A DNA stretch of 25,231 nt from Bacillota bacterium (GTDB lineage Bacteria > Bacillota > Clostridia > Lachnospirales > Lachnospiraceae): NCBI GenBank assembly GCA_023415595.1, contig JAEZJW010000093.1, forward strand, positions 1-25,231, read 5' to 3'. Under the pieces are notes generated by a model. That model made no database searches. It saw nothing but the letters and a program-made list of their open reading frames with translations, and was not told the origin of the DNA. Below are positions 7,651 through 13,901 of this stretch, piece by piece. The position numbers and the translations under genes are program-made. The first letter of the stretch is position 1. Each line of letters starts with the position of its first letter.

Positions 7651-9669
7651 GTGAAGTCCATGCTTACAGAGCTGACACTGGAGGAAAAGGTCAGTCTGAT
7701 GAGTGGGATTGGATACTATTTCGGCGGTAATTTTGATGTATCGGAAGGTATGAATAAGCATTATAATTACCGTCCTTTTTATTGTGGTGGACTGGAGGAT
7801 AAGCAGATTCCCAGGATGCTTTTTACAGATGGATCTAGGGGTGTGGTAATCGGGAATAATAAGAACACCTGCTTTCCGGTAACCATGCTTCGGGGAGCAA
7901 CCTTTGACACAGAGCTGGAGGAGAAGATCGGACATGCCATCGGCAGAGAGGTGAAGGCCAGAGAATGTAATCTCTTTGCCGGGGTTTGCATCAATCTACC
8001 TTATCACCCGGGCTGGGGAAGAAGTCAGGAGACCTATGGAGAGGATTCCTTTCATATCGGCCAGATGGGAGCTGCTTTGGTGAGAGGAGTGCAGGCGGAG
8101 AATGTCATCGCCTGCATTAAGCATTTTGCTTTCAACTCCATGGAGCTATCCAGGTACATGGTGAACATCACCTGTAGTAAGCGGGCGGAACGTGAGGTTT
8201 TTCTTCCTCACTTTAAGGAATGCATAGACAATGGAGCTGCCGCTGTTATGAGTGCCTATAATTCTTATCAGGGAAGCTGCTGTGGAGAGAATAGCTATCT
8301 CCTGAAGCAGGTCCTGAAGGAGGAATGGGGCTTTGATGGCTTCGTCATGAGTGATTTTAATGATGGAATTAAAGATACCGTAACCGCTGCGAACAGCGGC
8401 CAGGATATGGAGATGTGTAATATCAGATTTTTTGGGGATAAGCTGGTGGAAGCGGTAAGGGAGGGAAAGGTTCCCGAAGACAACATTGATGAAGCTGTTC
8501 TCAGAATCGTAAGAACGCTGCTTTCGTTTACAGAGGGAGACAAAAAGCAATATGACAGATCCGTGCTGGGCTGTACGGAGCATGTGAGGCTGTCCCTGGA
8601 GGCAGCCAGAAAGGGAATCACCTTAATTCAGAATCATAATCAGGTGCTCCCGTTTAAAAGGAAAAAGGCTCGGGTTGTTATCTTCGGTAAGCTGGCAGAT
8701 ATGGAAAATACAGGAGACCATGGCTCCAGCCGGGTGTTCCCAAGCTATGTCGTAACTCCGCTCCAGGGGATTGCTAAGCTCCTTAAGAATGCGGAGATTA
8801 TCTATTATCCGGACTGTGATGCGGAGCATGGCAGGAGACTTGCTACAGGAGCAGATTATGTTATTTTCATCGCAGGCTATCATTATGACGATGAGGGGGA
8901 ACATGTGGATGGGGAGGATGCCCGCTACTATGATTACGTGGGTGGCGATAGAATCCATTCCCTCGGCCTTCATGAGGAGGAGAAGGAATTCATCAGGGCG
9001 GTGGGACCAGTAAATCAGAATTCCTGTGTTGTCCTAATCGGTGGAAATATGATACTGCTTGAGGACTGGAAGGATACGGTCAGTGCCATATTAATGGCCT
9101 ATTACCCCGGCATGGAGGGCGGTACAGCCATAGCGGAGATCTTATTCGGTAAGGTCAATCCCAGCGGAAAGCTTCCTTTTGTCATAGCGAAAAGGGAAGA
9201 GGATCTGCCCAGTATCAACTGGATAACGGAGAATCAGTATTATGATTATTATCATGGGTATCGGAAGCTGCAGAAGGAAGGGATTGAGCCCTCCGTACCC
9301 TTTGGGTTTGGCTTATCCTATACCACCTTTACTGTTGACGAGGCTGAATTCGAAGTGAGAGATGGAGTGATTAGAGCCTCCTGCACCGTTACGAATACCG
9401 GACATATAAAGGGGGAAGAGGTTATTCAGTTTTATGTAGGATACTCCAATTCTTCCATTGACAGGCCGGTGAAGGAATTAAAGGGCTTTCGGAGAATTGC
9501 CCTGAGACCGGGAGAGAGTAAGAGAGCAGAGATCCGCATTTCCACGGACAGGCTGTGTTGGTATAATGAAACAACGGGCTGCCCGGAGCTTGAGCATATG
9601 GAGTATGAGATGTATATCGGGACCAGCAGTGACAGAGTGGATCTTCTGGAAGGAAGACTTACATTATAG
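7609..9669 (+). CDS. Glycoside hydrolase family 3 protein (beta-glucosidase-like)
   Basis: A 686-residue GH3 enzyme that probably removes terminal beta-linked glucose or xylose from oligosaccharides. There is no signal peptide, so it should act in the cytoplasm on imported sugars. Domain order: (beta/alpha)8-like domain with TDGSRGVVIG (about 73-82), GWGRSQETYGEDSFHIGQMG and KHFAFNSMELSR (171-182); the nucleophile Asp249 in GFDGFVMSDFNDG; an alpha/beta sandwich with AILMAYYPGMEGGTAIAEIL and NPSGKLPF; and a C-terminal fibronectin-III-like domain (GEEVIQFYVGYSNSS, PVKELKGFRRIALRPGES). The acid/base is not certain by eye; it probably lies in the Glu-rich loop DDEGEHVDGEDA. The frame opens with TTG at 7597, but that codon overlaps GGAGG (7599-7603), so the ATG at 7609 is the start. 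Exact substrate is not determined. Confidence 0.93.
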   Translation: MKNKRSYRLSLTNRVKSMLTELTLEEKVSLMSGIGYYFGGNFDVSEGMNKHYNYRPFYCGGLEDKQIPRMLFTDGSRGVVIGNNKNTCFPVTMLRGATFDTELEEKIGHAIGREVKARECNLFAGVCINLPYHPGWGRSQETYGEDSFHIGQMGAALVRGVQAENVIACIKHFAFNSMELSRYMVNITCSKRAEREVFLPHFKECIDNGAAAVMSAYNSYQGSCCGENSYLLKQVLKEEWGFDGFVMSDFNDGIKDTVTAANSGQDMEMCNIRFFGDKLVEAVREGKVPEDNIDEAVLRIVRTLLSFTEGDKKQYDRSVLGCTEHVRLSLEAARKGITLIQNHNQVLPFKRKKARVVIFGKLADMENTGDHGSSRVFPSYVVTPLQGIAKLLKNAEIIYYPDCDAEHGRRLATGADYVIFIAGYHYDDEGEHVDGEDARYYDYVGGDRIHSLGLHEEEKEFIRAVGPVNQNSCVVLIGGNMILLEDWKDTVSAILMAYYPGMEGGTAIAEILFGKVNPSGKLPFVIAKREEDLPSINWITENQYYDYYHGYRKLQKEGIEPSVPFGFGLSYTTFTVDEAEFEVRDGVIRASCTVTNTGHIKGEEVIQFYVGYSNSSIDRPVKELKGFRRIALRPGESKRAEIRISTDRLCWYNETTGCPELEHMEYEMYIGTSSDRVDLLEGRLTL

Positions 9670-9680
9670 AATATAAAGGA

Positions 9681-9730
9681 CCCCGGAGGTGGAAGCCCAG
9701 GGCATTCTGCCTGGATTTCCTGATCCGGGG
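9681..9730. terminator. Composite hairpin between convergent GH3 and nrdR
   Basis: CCCCGGA (9681-9687) pairs with TCCGGGG (9724-9730), with inner pairings GGAA/TTCC and CCAGG/CCTGG (9697-9701 with 9710-9714). It lies exactly between two convergent genes, so it could end transcription from both sides. There is no clean T-tract on either strand, which keeps confidence moderate. Confidence 0.5.
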
Positions 9731-9754
9731 AAAGTGTGAATGTTTAAAACATTT

Positions 9755-10207
9755 TTATTTATCAAGGATTTTCTTCAGCTCATCCATGAAGGTGTTTACA
9801 TCCTTAAATTCGCGGTATACAGAAGCAAATCTCACATAAGCGACAGGATCCAGCTCCTTAAGCTTATCCATTACAATTTCACCGATAATATGACTGGGAA
9901 TTTCTTTATCTTCACGGTTGAAGATGGTGGTTTCCACTTCATCAACCAAAGCGGTAATCCGATCGACTGAGATTGGCCTCTTATGGCAGGAACGGAATAC
10001 ACCGGCTTCAATCTTAGAGCGATCATAGGGCTCACGATTATTGTCCTTCTTGATAACGACAAGAGGGATAGTTTCCACCTTCTCATATGTGGTAAACCGT
10101 CTTTGACATTCATCACATTGTCTGCGTCTGCGAATGGAATTATTATCATCAGCCGGCCTGGAATCAATGACTCTGGTATTATCTTTATTACAAAATGGAC
10201 ATTTCAT
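9755..10207 (-). CDS. nrdR: Transcriptional repressor NrdR
   Basis: A 150-residue NrdR, the zinc- and nucleotide-binding repressor of ribonucleotide reductase genes; full length for the family. The N-terminal zinc ribbon has Cys3/Cys6 (MKCPFC) and Cys31/Cys34 (CDEC) with the conserved SRPADDNNSIRRRRQC between. The ATP-cone follows from about residue 47 (PLVVIKKDNNREPYDRSKI) to about residue 137 (YVRFASVYREFKDVNTF), and senses ATP/dATP. GGGGAGGA upstream (about 10214-10221) supports the start. It is downstream of ymxH on the same strand but separated by 464 bases containing palindromes and its own promoter. No ribonucleotide reductase gene is in the window, so its targets lie elsewhere. Confidence 0.97.
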   Translation of the reverse strand: MKCPFCNKDNTRVIDSRPADDNNSIRRRRQCDECQRRFTTYEKVETIPLVVIKKDNNREPYDRSKIEAGVFRSCHKRPISVDRITALVDEVETTIFNREDKEIPSHIIGEIVMDKLKELDPVAYVRFASVYREFKDVNTFMDELKKILDK

Positions 10208-10269
10208 ATTCCTATCCTCCCCAAATGTAAAGTCATTCTATTGTATCCCCCATAATATGATACAACTTG

Positions 10270-10298
10270 ATTATATTGAAGATTGTCCAAACGGTCAA
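10270..10298 (-). promoter_or_regulatory. Sigma-A promoter for nrdR
   Basis: On the minus strand TTGACC (10293-10298), a 17-base spacer and TATAAT (10270-10275) lie about 63 bases before the nrdR start. This shows nrdR can be transcribed independently of ymxH. Confidence 0.75.
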
Positions 10299-10460
10299 GA
10301 AAATTATTACAGTTAAAGCATAAGATATTGATAAATTGACAAAACACATGCAGATTCTGAAACTTAATTATATTGCAGGGCAGAAGAAATGAAGAAAGTA
10401 ATGAAAGCAACAAGGGTATACTTTTCAAAACATTATTCTGTGGAACCACAAAGATGAATT

Positions 10461-10574
10461 AAAGTGTCAAAAGCACCTACGGTGCTTTCCGAAAGGAATA
10501 TCTTGCTATTGCAAGCTCGCTTGCATATCAAGATATTCCTTCCGGAAAAGTGCGAAGCACCTTTTGACACCTTT
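10461..10574. repeat. 114-bp palindromic element with possible four-arm fold
   Basis: Outer arms AAAGTGTCAAAAG (10461-10473) and CTTTTGACACCTTT (10561-10574) match with one extra base. Inside, each side carries its own small hairpin: GCACC-tac-GGTGC (10473-10485) and GTGC-gaa-GCAC (10550-10560). The core is a 20-position stem with one mismatch (10486-10505 with 10529-10548), capped by TGCAAG-ctcg-CTTGCA (10510-10525). Neither strand has a strong T-tract, so a simple terminator is unlikely. The layout resembles a REP/MITE-type mobile palindrome or a structured RNA. This element fills much of the 464-base gap between nrdR and ymxH; the rest of that gap is AT-rich sequence, the nrdR promoter and a second hairpin. 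Confidence 0.8.
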
Positions 10575-10593
10575 ATTAACACATGAAAATTAG

Positions 10594-10627
10594 TACATGA
10601 AGTAATTCATAGTAATTATTTCATGTA
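10594..10627. repeat. 14-bp-arm AT-rich hairpin downstream of ymxH
   Basis: TACATGAAGTAATT (10594-10607) and AATTATTTCATGTA (10614-10627) pair over all 14 positions (one G-T wobble) around the 6-base loop CATAGT. It begins 45 bases beyond the ymxH stop. It may end the ymxH transcript, but the stem is AT-rich and the following T-tract on the minus strand is short, so the role is uncertain. Confidence 0.55.
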
Positions 10628-10671
10628 TCCAGAAATAATAAATTCCTGCTATTTGACATTCATGATATATA

Positions 10672-10926
10672 CTATAACTTTACTAAGCATTTATCTATAT
10701 CTATGTCTACCAGAATGATATCGATTCCGATCTGTTTAATGTTACAGCAGCTGATCACATATTCATGGTCTCTGCCAAGAATGCCCCATACCTTACAGGG
10801 ACCGGGTACAATAATATGTGTTATATGACCGGTACAAATATCGAACTCAATATCACAGACATAGCCTAAGCGCATACAATCCCTGCAATTTATGACTTCC
10901 TTCTCCCGAAGCTCACAAATGCGCAT
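10672..10926 (-). CDS. ymxH: YlmC/YmxH family sporulation protein (PRC-barrel)
   Basis: An 84-residue protein matching the short PRC-barrel YlmC/YmxH family of spore-forming Firmicutes. The N-terminal MRICELREKEVINCRDCMRL and the following GYVCDIEFDICTGHITHIIVPG are the conserved barrel part; the WGILGRDHEYVISCCNIKQI segment and a hydrophobic-acidic tail (IDIILVDID) complete it. Five cysteines are present, more than usual for a PRC barrel of this size. Its biochemical role is not known to me; the name rests on family membership and sporulation-lineage distribution. AAGGGTGA (10931-10938) precedes the ATG. The start codon and promoter are embedded in a striking inverted repeat listed separately. 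The gene lies between fprA and nrdR on the minus strand. Confidence 0.85.
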   Translation of the reverse strand: MRICELREKEVINCRDCMRLGYVCDIEFDICTGHITHIIVPGPCKVWGILGRDHEYVISCCNIKQIGIDIILVDIDIDKCLVKL

Positions 10927-10982
10927 ATAATCACCCTTATTCTTTCTTGGTTTATTATATGCGCATCTTATGGAAATGTCTC
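10919..10982 (-). promoter_or_regulatory. ymxH promoter and start region with two ATGCGCAT palindromes
   Basis: ATGCGCATATAAT (10919-10931) and ATTATATGCGCAT (10954-10966) are a perfect 13-base inverted repeat, and each holds the self-palindromic octamer ATGCGCAT, with centres 40 bases apart. On the minus strand the upstream arm supplies the -10 box TATAAT (10954-10959), with GAGACA (10977-10982) at 17 bases as a weak -35. The downstream arm contains the ymxH start codon (10924-10926). This suits a two-site operator, or a hairpin if transcription begins further upstream. Confidence 0.6.
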
Positions 10983-11054
10983 TTATATTTAGAAATAGTA
11001 CAGCTTGGCCTGTACCAAAAACATTGTGTCAGCAATTAGGGACCTGAAAGAGAG

Positions 11055-12218
11055 TTACAGAGCGGCTACCTTATCCTCCAGCTCCTTCAGCTGTGTCTTG
11101 GAAGGAATATAATTGACCTTCACAGGCTCCATGATAATCTCGACTCCGACTTCCTCCAGAGCCTGGTTGACGATGCCGATACTCTGCCCGCTCCAGCCGT
11201 AGGAACCGAAGGCAAAGCCCTTCTTTCCCTTTGGGGAGAGTCCCTTCAAATAGGTCAGAAAAGCTCCCATGTTCGGGGTCACACCATTATCCAGAGTCGG
11301 GCAGCCGACTGCCAGATAGCGGGCGGTCAGCAGATCTGTCATGACCTCGGACAGCTCGTTCACATTCAGGTCAAGAAGTCTCACCTGAACACCCTTCTTA
11401 GCAAAGCCTTCTGCGATATAAAATGCCATCTTCTCAGTGGTATGCCACATCGTATCATAAATTACCAGAGCAGAATCCTCTGTATTGCCGCTCGCATAGA
11501 AGCGGTAAGCCTCCATTACCTCCTTGATATGGCTTCTCCAGATGATTCCGTGGCTCGGTGCGATCATTTCGATATCCAGACCTTCCACGATGGCCAGTGC
11601 TTTCTTAGCCTGTGCACCAAAGGGCATCAGGATATTGGCATAATAATTCTGGGTTTCCCTCATAACCTCGGGTAGATTCACCTCATCATCAAAATGCTTA
11701 TTGGAGGTATAATGATGACCAAAGGCATCATTCGAGAAGAGGAGCTTCTCCTCCGGGCAGTAGGTTACCATATTATCAGGCCAGTGAAGCATCGGAGTGC
11801 CCACAAAGGTCAGGCTTCGTTTGCCTAAGGAAAGGGTATCCCCGGCTTTCACCTCCTGATATGGATAAGAGTCCCCGTAATGAGCAGTCAGACCTTTCCG
11901 ACCACTGGGAGAAGAGGTGATGATCACAGCCTTTGTAGCAGCCTTCATTACAGCAGGAATGGATCCGGAATGGTCCATTTCAACATGGTTCGAGATCACG
12001 TAATCGATCTCGGACGGATCGACGATCTCTGAGATACGGTCTAGTAGTTCCTCTGCGAAGGGAGCCTTTACCGTATCAATTAAAGCAATTTTCTCGTCCA
12101 CGATCAGATATGCATTATAGGTAGTACCGCGGCGGATGCTGTAGCCGTGAAAACTCCTGGAATTCCAGTCAACCACACCAACATAATAGATGCCGGGTCT
12201 TAATTCTGTTTTATTCAT
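11055..12218 (-). CDS. fprA: Flavodiiron protein (A-type flavoprotein), oxygen/NO reductase
   Basis: A 387-residue two-domain flavodiiron protein of about standard length. In anaerobes these cytoplasmic enzymes reduce oxygen to water, or nitric oxide to nitrous oxide, with electrons from rubredoxin. The N-terminal metallo-beta-lactamase-like domain has a complete diiron ligand set: His78, Glu80, Asp82 and His83 in NHVEMDHSGS, His145 in MLHWPDN, Asp164 in FSNDAFG, and His223 in PSHGIIW. The C-terminal flavodoxin domain starts near residue 250 with the FMN loop VIYDTMWHTTEKMA, and later shows FAFGSYGWSGQS. There is no fused rubredoxin or flavin reductase domain, so partner proteins are encoded elsewhere. 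AAGGAGGAA stands before the ATG. The promoter is full sigma-A consensus and overlaps a PerR-like sequence, fitting peroxide or oxygen control. Confidence 0.96.
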   Translation of the reverse strand: MNKTELRPGIYYVGVVDWNSRSFHGYSIRRGTTYNAYLIVDEKIALIDTVKAPFAEELLDRISEIVDPSEIDYVISNHVEMDHSGSIPAVMKAATKAVIITSSPSGRKGLTAHYGDSYPYQEVKAGDTLSLGKRSLTFVGTPMLHWPDNMVTYCPEEKLLFSNDAFGHHYTSNKHFDDEVNLPEVMRETQNYYANILMPFGAQAKKALAIVEGLDIEMIAPSHGIIWRSHIKEVMEAYRFYASGNTEDSALVIYDTMWHTTEKMAFYIAEGFAKKGVQVRLLDLNVNELSEVMTDLLTARYLAVGCPTLDNGVTPNMGAFLTYLKGLSPKGKKGFAFGSYGWSGQSIGIVNQALEEVGVEIIMEPVKVNYIPSKTQLKELEDKVAAL

Positions 12219-12259
12219 GGATCATAATTCCTCCTTAAGGTGAATTTATAAATCAGTAA

Positions 12260-12274
12260 TTATTATCATTATAG
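12260..12274 (-). promoter_or_regulatory. PerR-box-like sequence over the fprA -10 box
   Basis: TTATTATCATTATAG matches the PerR consensus TTATAATNATTATAA at 12 of 14 defined positions and overlaps the -10 box, where repressor binding would block transcription. AT-rich promoters match this motif by chance fairly often, so it is a candidate only. Confidence 0.45.
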
Positions 12275-12296
12275 TTATTTGTCATATAGATGTCAA
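12268..12296 (-). promoter_or_regulatory. Full-consensus sigma-A promoter for fprA
   Basis: On the minus strand TTGACA (12291-12296), a 17-base spacer and TATAAT (12268-12273) match consensus at all 12 positions, about 50 bases before the fprA start. A second imperfect dyad, TTTGTCAT-atag-ATGTCAAA (12278-12297), covers the -35 box. A promoter this strong would normally be held by a repressor. Confidence 0.85.
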
Positions 12297-12409
12297 ATGA
12301 TTTATATACCCTATTATGTATTGTTTGCTGTATCCCTATCAGAGAAATAATTGTGGGTTCGTATCAATTTATAGGTTCTGACAGGAGAAAATATCGTATA
12401 GAAGACTTA

Positions 12410-12438
12410 TTTACAAAATTTAACAAATATGTTATAGT
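12410..12438 (+). promoter_or_regulatory. Sigma-A promoter for the metallophosphoesterase gene
   Basis: TTTACA (12410-12415), a 17-base spacer and TATAGT (12433-12438) lie 40 bases before the start codon at 12479. It is divergent from the fprA promoter, about 140 bases away. Confidence 0.6.
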
Positions 12439-12478
12439 TATGTAACCTAAGAAAATCGTTTCATAGTGGAGGGTACAT

Positions 12479-13804
12479 ATGAACAAAAATAGGCACAAAT
12501 GGGGCAAGATTATAATGCCGTTTATTACGGTAATCGCAGCTGTCATGTTCGTAGCATTTTTATATGTTGCGGAGCACAATGCGGAAATGGAATACCAGGC
12601 TGCTGCGAAAGAATATCGGACGAATGATACCAACATACAGGAGAATGGAACGGAGTTTGCCGATACAACCGGTGATACAAATCTGTCAAATGTACTGACG
12701 GAAGAGAATAACGCAATATCCGGAAATGATACAAGAAAAGTCATGAATGCGGTAACAGGGGAAGATCCGGAAACAGCACAAGCATCGGCTGACGAAACGA
12801 AGCAAGAGCAAGTGCAAACTGCAGAACAGGAGAAAGCAACAGCCGGAGAATCGATTCCAAATGCAGAAGAGAAAGTAGCCGAAGCTTCAGAGAAATCGGA
12901 GGAAGCAGTGGGGGATGAACCGGAGGATGAGCCGGTGGATCCTTCTGCAGATGTTCTTAAGTTTGATCCGAAGACCGAGGACATGAATATCATCTTTGTA
13001 TCGGATCTGCATTTGAATGATTATGAAGCCAACAAGCAGATCGGTGTTACAGGAGAAGAAAGAGCAGCTTCCTTTATAGAAGCCGTGAGAAGGGAAAATG
13101 AAAAAAAACCTGTAACTGCGATATTTGTACTTGGAGATCTATCCAGTGATGATCTGCCGAATAATACGAACGGAGTAGCATGGTTCAAGGAAAATATTGT
13201 GGACGAGCTTAATGTCCCGGTATATTGCCTGCCGGGAAATCATGATGTTAAGACGGACAGGCAGTGGCGGAAGATCTTCGGATATGGAAAGAACTATGTG
13301 GTTGAGATGGGGGATTATGTCTTTCTTTGTTATGATACCTTCAATGACAGTGTGAATAAGTTATATAATACCTGGAGAAGAACCGAGATTGACAAGACTG
13401 ATCTTAAGGAGAAACTAGAAAAGTATAAGGATCGTAAAGTGTTTGTCCTGACTCATTTCCTGCATGTGAGGGAAGACAGTGATACCTATGATGTTATAAA
13501 AGAGTATCAAAATGTTAAGGCAGTGATCATAGCCCATAACCATGATAATATCGTATATACTGTGCCGGGTGCCGCTTTTAAGGTATATACGGACGGAAAC
13601 TTCTCGAAGGATTTTACGGACCCGATCGTAATCCGATGGAGATTTTTAAGATTTGATCTGTCAAAGGATTATATAGCTAAGCATCTGATTATAACAGAGA
13701 ACAATTACTCGACCGGTGCTGTGGAATATTCCGATGAAGCAGTTGAAATTCTGATGGGTAGTGCACCTGAATCCGAATCGGAAGGCAATAAAGACTTACC
13801 GTAA
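12479..13804 (+). CDS. Membrane-anchored calcineurin-like metallophosphoesterase
   Basis: A 441-residue protein in three parts. Residues 1-31 are a basic tail and a single hydrophobic helix (IIMPFITVIAAVMFVAFLYV), read as a signal anchor. Residues about 35-160 are a low-complexity linker rich in Glu, Ala, Thr and Asp, probably extended. Residues about 168-410 are a calcineurin-like phosphoesterase with the dimetal motif set: Asp176 and His178 in VSDLHL, Asp220 in LGDLSSDD, Asn254 and His255 in PGNHD, His326 or His329 in LTHFLH, and His353/His355 in AHNHD (the family usually has GHxH). The catalytic domain would lie outside the membrane, so a surface phosphodiester or nucleotide substrate is likely but unknown. 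GGAGGG precedes the ATG. The next gene, yifB, has its own promoter just after the stop. Confidence 0.9.
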   Translation: MNKNRHKWGKIIMPFITVIAAVMFVAFLYVAEHNAEMEYQAAAKEYRTNDTNIQENGTEFADTTGDTNLSNVLTEENNAISGNDTRKVMNAVTGEDPETAQASADETKQEQVQTAEQEKATAGESIPNAEEKVAEASEKSEEAVGDEPEDEPVDPSADVLKFDPKTEDMNIIFVSDLHLNDYEANKQIGVTGEERAASFIEAVRRENEKKPVTAIFVLGDLSSDDLPNNTNGVAWFKENIVDELNVPVYCLPGNHDVKTDRQWRKIFGYGKNYVVEMGDYVFLCYDTFNDSVNKLYNTWRRTEIDKTDLKEKLEKYKDRKVFVLTHFLHVREDSDTYDVIKEYQNVKAVIIAHNHDNIVYTVPGAAFKVYTDGNFSKDFTDPIVIRWRFLRFDLSKDYIAKHLIITENNYSTGAVEYSDEAVEILMGSAPESESEGNKDLP

Positions 13805-13818
13805 TTTTACATTTTATC

Positions 13819-13847
13819 TGGACATCCCTGCCAGCCTCTGTTATAAT
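13819..13847 (+). promoter_or_regulatory. Sigma-A promoter for yifB-dprA
   Basis: TGGACA (13819-13824), a 17-base spacer and TATAAT (13842-13847) lie 54 bases before the yifB start. This position also argues that the frame upstream of 13902 is not translated, because it would begin before the promoter. Confidence 0.7.
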
Positions 13848-13901
13848 TCTTATAAGCAAATGATTCCTTCCCTGTGGGAGAGACAACGGAAGGAGAATAT
13901 T

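Noticed and set aside
10204..10449. 81-codon minus-strand frame upstream of nrdR
   Set aside because: It covers the nrdR promoter and ribosome binding site, and its composition looks non-coding.
12279..12296. Rex operator at the fprA promoter
   Set aside because: The dyad keeps the TTGT and CAA ends but fails at about five of fourteen defined positions of the clostridial Rex consensus; it is mentioned only as a secondary dyad.
12364..12993. 209-codon frame on the minus strand over the phosphoesterase 5' part
   Set aside because: It is Ser/Ala/Phe low-complexity sequence mirroring the Glu/Ala-rich linker of the plus-strand gene, has no family resemblance, and the plus-strand gene has a promoter, ribosome binding site and full catalytic motifs.
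13761..13901. 47-codon N-terminal extension of yifB
   Set aside because: The family N-terminus and a good AAGGAG site are at 13902, and the likely promoter (13819-13847) lies inside the supposed extension.
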